DNA from: Gyrodactylus bullatarudis
Taxonomy: Eukaryota; Platyhelminthes; Monogenea; Gyrodactylidea; Gyrodactylidae
Length of the DNA stretch: 64,000 bases
Direction: 5' to 3'
Assembly (NCBI GenBank): GCA_012064415.1
Contig: SSNU01000104.1
Location: 161,654 to 225,653, forward strand
Below the pieces are notes generated by a model that worked only from the letters and a program-made list of their open reading frames with translations, did no database searches and had not been told where the DNA came from. Made by a program: the position numbers and the translations under genes. Shown piece after piece: positions 1-13,200 of the stretch. How positions within the stretch are numbered: the stretch's first letter is position 1; each line of letters begins with the position of its first letter.

Positions 1-1249
1 AAAATATTTCAAATTTCGAGGTACCTTGTCTTTTTATTCTCTCCCTTAAAGGAACAAGTTATTTTCCCTTTCAGACAGACAGACAAATTCATTACAGTAA
101 ACTTGAATTTTTCAGATAAGTTATAAAAAGTGATTTGAAATTAGAAAAGAGAATATTCTTTATTATGTATGAGAATGATAATTAAGAGATATGTCTGGCT
201 GCTTGTAATTACACCTGAATTAAAGAGGATAGAGAAATACTTTAGTTGATATAAATTATTCATTGTGTTTTTATACCAATAAGAGTTCAAATTTTATATT
301 TCCAAAAAACATGATGGGTTCTTTTGGAAAATCCAAACTACCAATAATGATACTCGAGGTATATTCAAAAAAATTTTAGTTCTTACTAAAGTTGGCTGAT
401 AGGAAAAAACTCAAACATTTTACTTCGGATAGTCGGGAACACAAAATATTTTTGAATCTCATTGTGAAATGAGCGCATGAGGTGTTAAAAATAAAAAAAA
501 TTTCTGGAAAATAATTCAGTCTGACCAAAATTTGGCTTTTTTTTGGATTTCAAAATAACCATATTTTCAGTGTTTGAGTTCAAATTTTTATCGATTTGGA
601 AAATTTGAACCATTAAATGATATTCGGGGATCAAAATTAGTTCACAGAAATTCGTAGTTTTTTGTGGGGAAATAGAGCTTTTCGAGTTTTTTTGATTATC
701 ACGATTTATCCAAAATTTAGGAGTTTAACTTTTTCAAAACGATCGGGATTTTTTCCGAACCTCTATGACCAAATTTGAATTATTCGTCTGATGATGATCA
801 CAAAAATAAGTAACAATCGGAGTAAATCAGAAGAGTAATTGAATCGAGACATTTCTAGACGATTTCTTCATCGGAATCTCAAATCCCTGTATAAAATATC
901 AACTTTTGATAGGAAAAGTTTCAAGCTAGTCATGATGTTAACACTAATAAAATTGAAGATTTATCCCTAAATATTTCCTCGAATTGAAAATTTAATTTTA
1001 ATTTAGCTTTAGGAAGATTTAAATTAATTAACAAGATTAAGTTAAAGATTAACTTGACAAAATTTCAATACAACCGGGATTAAAATCATAATCAAGGAAT
1101 AAAAATCATGGGAATCTACAAATCAGAGTTAGACAAGAATTTTTATAAAAACAAATGTAATGAGATCACATGCCTAGGGAAAGTCATAAAGGAATTTAGG
1201 AACAGGACAAGAGTGATAAATCAATAGACTTCTGGAAGAAAGAACTCAC
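1..1249. other. Left edge, no exon recognised
   Basis: I see no convincing coding exon here. If the receptor tail is spliced further, this is intron. About 541-800 resembles, in inverted orientation, sequences near 12.35-12.64, 43.05-43.26 and 52.92-53.09 kb, sharing the phrase around 'aaaaagttaaacttttaaat', so it is a dispersed repeat. Confidence 0.4.
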
Positions 1250-4200
1250 CTTGATTTTCTTGTGGGTAGGGTAAGTTGCAAATTTGATTGCTGCTTCCAT
1301 TGCCAAAATGATTGAACTGAGGGCCTGTTCTATTGTTTATCGAATTGTAGTCGGAGGGACTCGAGTACTTGAGGAATTGCCGATAGAGATTAGTCGGCTG
1401 CAAATTGCCATGATGAGGAAAGTAGACATTCCCAGACTCGAATGGTGGTGGAGGAGGTGGTGCTGGACTCATTGGCGGTGGTGGAGCCATGAGACTATTC
1501 GATTGATTATAATTCTGGCCAAGAAGAGAGCAATTCGATAACATTGAATGATTCATTTCATTCTGTGTGATTGGTAGTTCCTTGTCAATTGGAAGGTTTA
1601 CATTTGACAATAGGAAATGTTTCCTTTGGCTATTCTTCATTGGCAAGGAAGAGTTGAACTGTTGACGTTTCAACTGACCTTCAGAAGTCTCTTCTCGATT
1701 CTTTCGACATGAACAACAACCGTAGAGGCAAAACCTCTGACATGGAGTCAATGATGTAATTTTATTCATTGAATTTTGTTGAGCCTTGATTCGTCCTCGA
1801 CAGGCTATTACAATGCAACAGATTGCGATAAAAATAAACATGAAACTCAGGAGGATGCCGAATATGAGAAACATTAACTGATTGCTTGTTACCAAAGTGA
1901 AGTAACTCCTTTTAGCCTGAGAAGAAATTTTGGGAAATTAAAAATAGGAATTTTTTCATATTTTAGCAGATAGTTCTTAGGCAATCATATTTTTTGAATC
2001 CTACGTGCATTTTGACCTTTGAGAAAACGTTTTAAATGAAAACTTTAATTTTCTTTGAACTAGTAGAGCACGCATCAGATGAATGATAAAACTGAAATCT
2101 TTGCCTATTTGAAGAGATTTCCTATCGAATGAGGAAAAAATGAGTTATTTTCGGAGGCTTTTAATGAATCATTATCAGTTACTTGAATCATGATATGTGA
2201 TAGAAATGATCTAGTAGGATTTTCGACTCAACATCAGTTCTAGAATGTACTCTTTCTACTGATGCTTTCGTTCGCATGATAGTTAGTTTTGTTATTAAGT
2301 GAAAACAAAAATAATTGAAGATTCCTTCCATGCGAACAAAAGAAAATATATTTCTAGAAAAATATTACTCAATTCAAATTACAAAGAAGAAATTATTTCC
2401 TTTTTACTAGGAAGATTCAGCTTTTCTTTTTGTTCAAACAATGAAAGATTCAAGTTGAAGATTGAAACTCTAATTTTTTTCTATTTTGTTCAGATTTCAA
2501 ATTAGCTTTATCCTTTTGCGATCACCATAATTCAACTTCACACTTGTAATCTCTATGAGACACTTTTGATAATTTTCTATCAAAACAGAATACTGCTCGA
2601 AAAATGGCAGATTCATAAATTAAAGCTAATTGATATGAAGTTGGGAATCTATGATTTTTACGAAAACCTCGATTTTTTCATCAAATATTCGATTATATTG
2701 ATGATTTTTTGGAATTTTTCGCCCTCTTTTACAATTTGAAGACATATGATAAGAAAACCGAATCTTTATTATCTTTTTGGAATCGAATTTCGATTATCTG
2801 ATCCTTTTCACTACTTGAATATTAATGAAATTTCGACAAATCAAAATCCCTTGAAAATGGTGAATCCTTCGAAAATTTGTTGGCGTTATTTAGCATTCTT
2901 GTCTAATCGGGATCTTGAAATCAACTTTTAATCACTCTCTCACTTTGAAACGAATAAAAAATTTCAGTTCAAAGTTCAAAAAAATGGGAGTTTGAAAGTT
3001 CGAAATTTGAAAAAGAAGAAAATTTTTTTTTCAAATCGTAAGAGTAGGCAAATCTTAAATATAATCGAATATTTGATGGAAAAATCGAGGTTTTCGTAAA
3101 AATCATAGATTCCCAACTTCATGTTAATCAACTTTATAATGGGTCCCTTAATTGTTTAGGAAAATATGAAAATCAGTGAACCGAATTTAAAGCATTACAT
3201 CAGAATAAGAGGTCTTGAAATTTTACTTTTCAGCACATCATTTTAATTTTGATGGTATCAGAAAAATGTATTTATATTCATGATTCATAACCAACTTTTA
3301 ACAGTTTTCCTCAATTAATAACTAAACATTTCTGGTTCAAGGTCTTTAGTAAGACTTGTTTCTTAACAAAATGCTCAAAAATGTTAACCTCTAGAAAAAA
3401 AAACAGTTTAGTCTCATTAACAAAAGAAGCAAGTGAAATTTAACTTTTAAAAATTATAAAATTTTTTTCATACTAACATGCAAAATCTAGGAGAGTTGTA
3501 TTTAAAAAAAAAATACAGTTTAAAAATTTTAAGACAATTCAGAATCCTGATACATTTTCGCAATGTAACAGGTAAAATATTAGTTGTAAAGCTTCATGAG
3601 ATTTTTGTTTGAAAACCTAGATTGAGTTGAAATATTTTGTTGATTTCATGTTAAGAGAATACTCAAAAGTAGATCCTTTAATTCTCAATAACACAAAATC
3701 CCTTAGATTTACTCTTTCTTTCAAAAAAGTGTTGATCCACATTTGCTTACGTTTAAATTAGAGTTTAAATCATTGAAATGAAAACTCACAGGTTTGATAA
3801 AGGACACATCACTGAATCGAGTTATATACTTCTGATTCAAGGCGTAAACAACAATCTCATATGACCTTCTCGGATCCTTATTGTCCAGGGTATACTTCTG
3901 AATAAATTTTAATCAGTTAATTCGAGCATGAATTTCTGGACAAGTAGTAGTATCTCAATCGATTATACGAATAAAAACATCTTGAAAATAGATTTATGCA
4001 AATTATCGGTGTGAGGATTATTAATTATGCTTCTCAAATTGTTTCAGCTATGACTGATTGAAGTTAATTTAATTAGTTCTTTAGTATATAACTTACATTG
4101 ATATCTGACTTGACCATGGTTTCTTTTGCACTATGAGGCAAAGTCTTGTTTTGTTCTCTACACAGGATCATGTAATATTTAAGGTTTTTCCTCACTAACT

Positions 4201-7200
4201 CTAACGAGAGAGGCATGGACCATTCCAAAATAATATCCCCGTTTATCTAAAAAAATTCAAAAAGCATCTTAGCTCCGAATACAATATGTTTTTGAGCGGC
4301 AATATTTCCAAACTTGATCAAAAATATTATTTGATTGTGAACTAGAGATGTAACGAATTTTAATCTTTTTTTAAATCAAAGTTTTCCGTGAAATTTCCAC
4401 ATATAATTTTTATAACAATGATGTGTAAGATCTAAAATAAATTACTTGCGATCCAATGCATAGTTGCCAAGATAACAAAAGGTCAGGTGTAAAAGACAAC
4501 CTGTCATTAGTGATCAAGAATTAATCAAAGAAATCGTTAGTTTTCTCAAAAATAACATCAATTTGGGATCAAAAATTGAAATGACTCACTTTTCTCTCAG
4601 AATTAGTAATGACTGGTTTCACGTTGAGAATGTTAGCAAAGGATACTTCGTTCGACCATTCAGAGACCTTACCACTACTTCCGCCAACAGCTATTCTCAT
4701 CTGATATGAGAATCCAGGTGCTAACCATGAGTCATTTTGATGAAAATACACAAACAATTGATTCTGAAGAGAGAAAAAAAATAAAATTCAACTGTATTGT
4801 CAGAAGAGTGTTGACTCAATTTTCAGAAATCAAACTCTCTTAATCGATATTTGATACGATTTTGAAATTTAAATTTAAACTTAGGGTTTTCATCATACTC
4901 TTCAAACTTGAATAATAACTGAACAAAATAGAGACATTCTTTTTCAAAATTTTTTTTCATCAAAGTCTCAAAATATTTTAGGTAACCAATTCAAAAGTCA
5001 AACCCTTTTGCTGATTTGTAAAAAAAATATTTTGGACAAAATTACCGACTCAAGCTTTGAGTTGCAAATTTTTGTTGATTTCAATGTGAAAGAGGAATCA
5101 AATTTCATTTTCAGAGTCATCATTAGACAAGAAAACCAAAATAGTCGTTGAGATTTTAGAATACACTCCATTTACGTGCAAAAGTTTATTTTCGATTTTT
5201 CGATCATTTTTACTGCTTGAATAATTGGTTTCTTTGTCTATTGGTGATCTAGATAAATAACAAAGTGATTTAATAGATCTAAAGTTTCAAATTTTTTCTC
5301 ATTTAACAACATATGTTGAAATATTGATATTTAAGCTGTGTTCTGATCAAAATTTATAGTAAACTTGTTTGTCAATGAAACCTTTGACTACTACGTGAAA
5401 AATCGTGAAAATATAAATCGAAAATATTTTTCCTTGCAATACAATATTTTTACCTCTTTTGTGTCTCAATCTAAAGACCGTACATCATTAGAATCGTCTG
5501 TTAAAGCTTGATCAGAAAATAACCTTGACTAAAAATCAATGTCTAGTGACACTACACCATAGTCAGTTAAGGTTGGACTAGAGCAATTGTTTTTTATTGA
5601 TAGAGTAACTTGAATTTTAACTAAAATCACCAATCATCTCTGTTAATATCAGCTATTGATATATTCATACTCGAATCATCTTATTTCATAATAAAATATT
5701 CTTTGAGTGCTATTATGCCGATAACTAAACTTGAGATGAAATCTGATAAGATAAAAATAGCTCTTTTTGTACTTGAAAAAAGGGATTTTTGAAGCTAAAT
5801 AGTATTTAGTAAATACATTTTCAAATTTGCTTTTCAGGGAAAACCCTGAAATTTCAAAGGAATTGATTACTCATATTGAACAGTGCACTTTTCTACTTTT
5901 GAAAATACAAGTTTTTGCTTTTGTTGTTGTAAGATATCATGAATTGTGTTTTTAAGATTTTTTTGTTTTTTTTTCCCATTTATCACTTGATTCAGTGTAT
6001 CTTAGTTGGAAATATTTTGCTAACCAGGCATAAGAATGCCTTTGATATTTGAGCTTTTTCACAAAGGAGTAGAATTCCTAAATTCATCATCCTTTATCAT
6101 CGAAATTATTAAGCTTATCAATGATGATAAGATTCATGTCCGTAGTAGCTGAGTACGTAATTCAGAACAAGGTTTATTAACAGCTCCATTAAGAGTCTCT
6201 TGAAAATGGTAATTTTCAACCCCATTTTTACCTTAAACCTTCAATATCGAAGCAGTTTTATGAGCAGATTAAATGAAATTTCAAAGATAACTCTTTTGCC
6301 ATTAACTAAGTGTTCGTAAAAATTAATTTACAAATAAATCCTCTCTTTGGCCCAGATGAAATTATGTGAAAGGAAACAATTTCATAGAATTCCGTCCTAG
6401 TAAATTAATTTTAATCATCCCATTCTAATTTTGTAATTCTGTGAGTGAATCTAAATTGAAACTTTCTTTTTTTGATGATAATAGATCTCTTCATATAAGA
6501 GAGTTTATTCTTACATTTTTGATATCATGCCATTTGGGAAGTCTTTTAGGAATCTTGTCAGCTTTCTGTGATTCTCCTGATATAGCTGGAAGCCATGAAG
6601 GACCCTTTTGATAGTTTGTTATTTGGTATTCAATTTGAACTTTGGATATTATGTGAGAATTATCCTTCCATCGAAGCATCAAAGCAAGATTATGATGAAT
6701 TTTATCTATTCTTGGCGGATTTAGATTATCTAAAAGAATTAAACATTTATCATTTATATAACATCTATACTTTGAAAAGTTAATTTTGTTTTTAGATGCT
6801 TAGGTCATGTATAAATCCTCGAGGTTCATCTTCACTGTCAATATAAGACCTGAATGTGATTGAAAAACTACCAAAATACGGTATATACAAGAGAAAACAG
6901 ATAATGAAGATCTAATATTTCTTAAATCTCCTTCCTTATTTCCCTGCTGGAATATAGTGGTCTATACCCCATCTGGCTGAGGAGAATCAAATTTTCAGCT
7001 GTACTTTATCACAAGATCCGAAACTATCATCTTCGCTCCTCAAGAGGTTTCACGATCCTTCCTACAGCGCTTCCCCTTTGAGACATAGATTTCAACTCAA
7101 ATTTTATGTTTTTAAAAACCTAAAGATATCCTAGATTATTCCAATTATTTCAATTTATGCACCAGATAACTATTTTATAAACTTTTTCAAATAAAAAATC

Positions 7201-10200
7201 TTATATATAAGAATATATGTCGCTGTACCAGATTAAAAGTTCAATATAAACTTGAAGCTAACACGCAAAAAATGAATGACTTACTTTTCGACAAAGGGAT
7301 CGAATTATCAAAGTAATTCTTTGTTCCTCTCTTGGATCTGTCTATTCCATCTGAAAGAAATTTCAATGAAAACTGCTTTGAATCATAATTCTTAAGACTA
7401 GTTCAATTATCTGGTTTTAGGATAAATCATTAATAATCATAGTTATTCACTATTCAAATATATTATCAAATATGATTTTGACTATTTATTATTGCTTTGA
7501 ATGACTGGTTTTCTAGCTTTTTATCTTCTCTTTAGCTCACCAGAAATGATGTTGTAATAGGAATATATCAAAAATTAATTTAAAGCTAATTGATATGAAG
7601 TTCGGAATCTATGATTTTTACAGAAATCTCGATATTTTCATCAAGAATTCGAATTTGTTAAAGATTTCCTGGAATCCTACTCATGCTTCCCACTTTTACC
7701 ATTTGAAGAAAAGAAATCTGCAAAAAATTATTTTTATGAAAAATATGGTCATTTTTCAAATTCCCATTTGGCGCCAAAATCCCAAAATCATAGATTCCCA
7801 ACTTCATATCAACCAACTTTACTTAATAAAATAACACCATGAAAAACGATACTTGATTCAGAGAAGAGGTTTTTCTGGTAATTACTGGTAAGTCATTTAC
7901 AGATTTTCACATTTCTTTAAAAATATCTATAAAATCATTTGAAATTTATTACAATAAATCAAAATTTTTTCAGAATCATGAATCTTCTGAAGCTTAATTA
8001 GACGATAAAATCGTCAGAGCATTTCCCCTGCCTAGAAAGCACATAAAATTTTATGATTTTTACAAAAAGTTTTGAATGACCCGAGATTGAGCTAAATTTT
8101 CTTGTTGATTACGGAAATTCGAAGGTATAAACCACATTTATTTAAATTCAAGAATTCATTTATTAGACAAGAATTACGAATTCAGCCATAGAAGTTTATA
8201 TTTAATTTTAAAGAAGTTGAATGATGACGAATTTCAACCTGAAAATTTATTATGAACTGTAATATTAAATGCTATTTAAATAAAAAGAAGAATACCAAGC
8301 TGTAAGATGACTCTCCTATGAAATTGACACCTTCACATCCGATCTCTAACATCTACCCCTAAATAATATGAAGATTGGAATTTATGATTTTTACAAAATT
8401 CTTAAAGAAATTGAATGCGATCAAAATTTTTAAAAATCTAGATCATCAGCCTGACATTCACCATACGAAGAAAAAAATTGTAATAAATAAATTTTTAGTA
8501 AAATTATGGCATCTATTTTAAAACTCAGGTTAGCGCCATATTATGGGATCAAAAGTTGATTTTAAGGATTTAAGAAATCGAATATGCTGAGTCAAATTTC
8601 GATTACTTGATTAATTTAGATGACCCAAAATCACTGAATAATGATGGCATTATCACAAATGTTATGTCAATGATCTGTTTCCTTATCTAATCGCGGTTCT
8701 AAAAACCAACTTTTGATCACTATGATCGCTATGAAATTAACAAAAAAGTTTAAAAAATGGGAATTTGGCGCTAACTTGAGATGTAGTATAATTTTTTGCA
8801 GTTCATCAGAGAAATTTCATCTTTTGATTTTTGGTTTTTTCAAAATTATGCCAAATTTTATTGGTGAACCAATCCTTGCGCTTGCAAGGAAACAAAATTA
8901 AGATCTCAATTAGTCTTTTGATTGGTCAGTTGTGAGGATAGATGAGTTTAGTGTGGCTTTGTACTCATTCCATCATGTCAAGAAAGCAGTACAGCGAAAA
9001 TATACGAGGTAGAGTTATTGATTTGTATCAAAGAGGTAAAGATTGGTCTCTTCAAATTGAATCCTCGTACCCAGAGAGGGTTTACCTCGATGATTAATGT
9101 CAAGAAAATATGTTCTGAAAAGTATAATTTATCACATCAAAGATGATACAATTCGCAAACCATGAGAACGTTATTCTCCCCAAGTACTGCGAAAAGAATA
9201 TTTAAATTTCATATCTTCCTTAATGAGCTGAAAAAATGATAGATTCCGGAAAAATCGAGAATAGCACTATTTACTAGGTGCGCGAAGACTATTCCTGTCA
9301 ACTTAGATTTTATATGAACATAATCTAGGTTTCATGTACAAAATGATTTAGCTTTATGTCAAGATTAACAAAGGACTCCTTTGAAAGGAGGCATTTCAGA
9401 GGTAAATCATTGTTTCTCATGCTTTTCAAAGTTAGAAATAAACTATTAAGGAAAACAATAGAATTATATTGTCTAAAAAGTAATTTCTTTCGAGGGATAC
9501 AAAACAGACAAATAAAACCTGTCTAGTCAATAGATTTTCCAGTTGTATTATCTATTAAGTACAGTTCACATGTACATAAATATAAAATTCATAAGCTATG
9601 ATCAATAAAATACTCGAGATGCAATATGTTATACGTTCATTCAATTCATCTTTGATTGAAAAAATGTATCGCTCTTGTTCCCATTAACTATAGTAGTTAA
9701 TAAATGATCTAATAGTAAATAGCTGTATTTATTATACATGTACATTTATTACGATTTTCTCTTGGGGAAAAGATGAAAGTATTCATCAATGTGCAAGTGA
9801 TTACTATGAAGAAAACCTTTTGGTTACATGTGTACTTTAGATAATTGATGAATAAATTAGGAAAAGCCATATTATGTCCAGCATAATAATTATAAAAAAT
9901 GTGGTTATTTAGCTATATTTTTCTTGCTTGGCTAGAGTTGATTAATTAATAGAGCATTAAAGAATCATAAACTTTTGATTTTCTTGAGAATATTGATTGA
10001 TACGGGGATTTAACTTATTCAGACAAATTTATGGTGTCAAGTCTCTAAACCCTTTTTTCGAACCCATTCCGTTATAAAATGAACCTGATGACCAACAATT
10101 TAACTAATAGGTAATAAAGTCATAACTTTCATAATAGAACTCCTATAAGATGAATATTAGCTAAAGTCTTATTAAGAACTAGCATCCCTCGGCAGTTCAA

Positions 10201-13200
10201 GATAAGGCTGAAAATTGGCCAATAGGGAGGCTTCTTCATATCAACCTACTTAAGCATTATTCAGGATTATATGATAGAAAAAATAAATTTATTTATTAAA
10301 GTTGTTATTATGTGTTGACATTCAAATTAACAAAAAAGGTACTTGAAGTGTTCAATTTGTATGTATGTCAAGAGGATAAATAAAGCTTTGTAGATCTATT
10401 ATTCAGAGAAAAATCATTTTTATGTCCTAAGTAACAACACTTGACCAAAATATTAATTTTAAGTATGTAATTGGTTGTCCAGCATAATCTAGACACTGCA
10501 TTCCCATTGCAGAATGTGTCTGGTATCAAAGCTAGTCGATATATATGAAGATTAGAATTTATAGGTTTTACACTCACTTTTGTAATCATTTTCAGTCATA
10601 GCTAAAGAGGGTAGTATGTGTAGTTGGGATCTTTTTGGTTGAGCACTATCCCATATTCCTTTTTGTTCATTGAAAATGATACATTGATAAGATTCCAGGT
10701 CTTCATCAGAACTGACAATGACAGATGACACTGAAAGAAAATGTTTATAGAATTTAATATTTTACAAAAGTGAACCTCATCGATTTCTATCATCTAAAGT
10801 TGGTTGATACAAGGTCGAATTCCCATTTTTTTGAACTTTGAGCTGCTAATTCTGTTTGATTTGAAAGTGGAAAATGATCAGAATTAGAGAAGGAAGCCAT
10901 TAAATCATCGAAAGATCCACCGTTTTTGAATTTTCGTGATTTTTAAGTTGTGAAAATGAAGAAGTCAAAATCCAACTCCTAAAATGTAATGAGATTAATC
11001 TTTAAATCAGATTCAGCTTGATTGATTTTCTTGTCTAATTTTGATCCTCAAAAAAACCCTTTTGACCACACTTTCAAATGAAACGAATTTGGCATCGAAT
11101 CAAAATTTAAAAGATGACTATATTTTTCTTCAAATACCAAACCCGGGCAGAGATCATTTAGTTCTTTATATTTAAAAATTTTCCAAGTGAACAATGGATG
11201 AGAAATTTTTGATTGCAACACAGCCAAGATTTTAATGCATAACCATTGTTCTGATTTCTGAACAAAAGAAGACAATTCATTCCGAGTTTTATTGATCATC
11301 TCCATGGATATGAGGAAAAAATACACCCTAGCTTCAGTAGTATTCTGTTTAATTAATTCAAGATAGTTATCATCACCGAGAAATCTAGGTAGAACTTTTT
11401 TATTATATTAATTAGTGAAACTAGAGGTACTTTTAATTGTGTGGCACAATACAATGTTTTAGGATTTATTCATATTTTTTTATTTCTTTTAGACGTGTAT
11501 TCTATTACCACAGTCGCCAAATAACCAATCATAAATTTATGCTCGAACCATTGATTAAAAGATATACTTTGTAATTCAACCAATCATGATACACCTACAG
11601 AGGATAAGTCGAGGGTGACTCTGAATGACTTTGGTCTTGATTTCAAGGATTTCCGATAGAAGAAGAAGCAATAAAGTCATGCCAATCCTAAAAAAATATT
11701 TGAAAGAACTGCCTTCTGTATTTGAAGGCGTCTGTTCTAACAAGAGAGTGCATATTTGTTATCAAGTTACTAGAGAGATACTATTGAATAATAAGTTATT
11801 ACCACTAAATGTTATTATATTAGCTTGTCTTTCCCTTGCAAAATTGGTTGAATCTATAAAACTTATGATTTATTGAATACAATGTTCAATGCCTTCATCA
11901 ATTCATATAATAACCGAAAAAATTAATTTTAAAAAATTAACAACGTTCATATTCAGATATACAAAATCCTTAATTTCTTCATTAAGAAATCAAATTTGAT
12001 CGATTTTTTTGGAATTTTGAGTTGAAAAATTATGCTGATTTCAAAGTGAGATTATCAGAAGAAAACCATGAAAATCAGATAAACTCGTCAATTTTCAGGG
12101 GTCTTGTTTGATCAAAATTTTCAAGCAGCAAGTTTGATCAAGAAATCGAAATTTTATTTTCAAAAGATGATAGGGGATTCTCAAAATCCGATTCAACAAA
12201 TTCGATTTCTTTGATTAATCGTGATCCTAAAAATCAGCAAAATTTTCCAACTCAAAGTTCTAAAAAATATTGCTACTCCAAGATTTGGAATATGCCATAA
12301 TTTCGTAAATTTTTATTCCTCATATCTAAAAAAATTTGAATCTGACCAAGATTAGGCCGTTGTTTTGAATTTCGAAAATGCAACAAATTTCCACTATTTC
12401 AACTTTCGAATTTTTATCCATTCCAAAGATTCGAAGCAGGTAAATGCAGATATTCAAGATCAGAGTTAGACAAAGAATTCGAATTCGTCCGTGAAGGAAG
12501 AAAGGAATCTACTGTTCTCAAGAAAAAGTTAAACTTTTAAATTTTGCATCATTCACCATCGTGATAATAAATAAATTCAAATTTTTCGATTTCCCAGAAT
12601 TATGACGAATTTCTGTGAATTTCTGCAGCCGAATTTTATTTAATATGTACATATTATGTCATCTGAGAGAAAAAAGTATTTAAAAATTCTCAAAAGCTTC
12701 TAGAAGAAAATTTATATCGGGCCGATCGGAATAAATTGTAAAAAAAGATTAAAAGAACCGGTTTAATATGGCCTAACAGTCCCCACAGCATGTCATGTTT
12801 AGAACTATTATATGAATATTAATTTTGAGCCAAGTAGTTCTTCAGGGAGCTGTTCGGCATAGATTGACTATAACGTTGTTCGCTTGCTGCCTGACTAATA
12901 CCAGGAGACAACATAGTCAGGCAGCAAGCGAACAACGTTATAGTCAATCTATTATATGAATAATAATTATATGAATAGAATTTCTTTCAAAAGTCAATTG
13001 GAAAAATGTTCAATCGATTGGGGAGTATAAATTTTTCAAATTAGTTGACATCAATCATTTTGTTAGAATTTAATTTCAATGAGACTTGAATACAGTGAAA
13101 TTTTAAAATTCATTCCAATGTTGATTTCATATGACCATCAATCCAATTTATTCTTTTACTTATGGATCTTGTGATTTCTTCAAATTTCCATGGGTTATGT

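Noticed and set aside
11143..11257. Ig-like exon candidate (EQWLCIKILAVLQSKISHPL, then FTWKIFKYKE) in the receptor intron
   Set aside because: Exons 20872-21048 and 10578-10730 already join in phase into a complete Ig domain. This segment would need a weak donor, and it starts in a phase that does not match the upstream exon.
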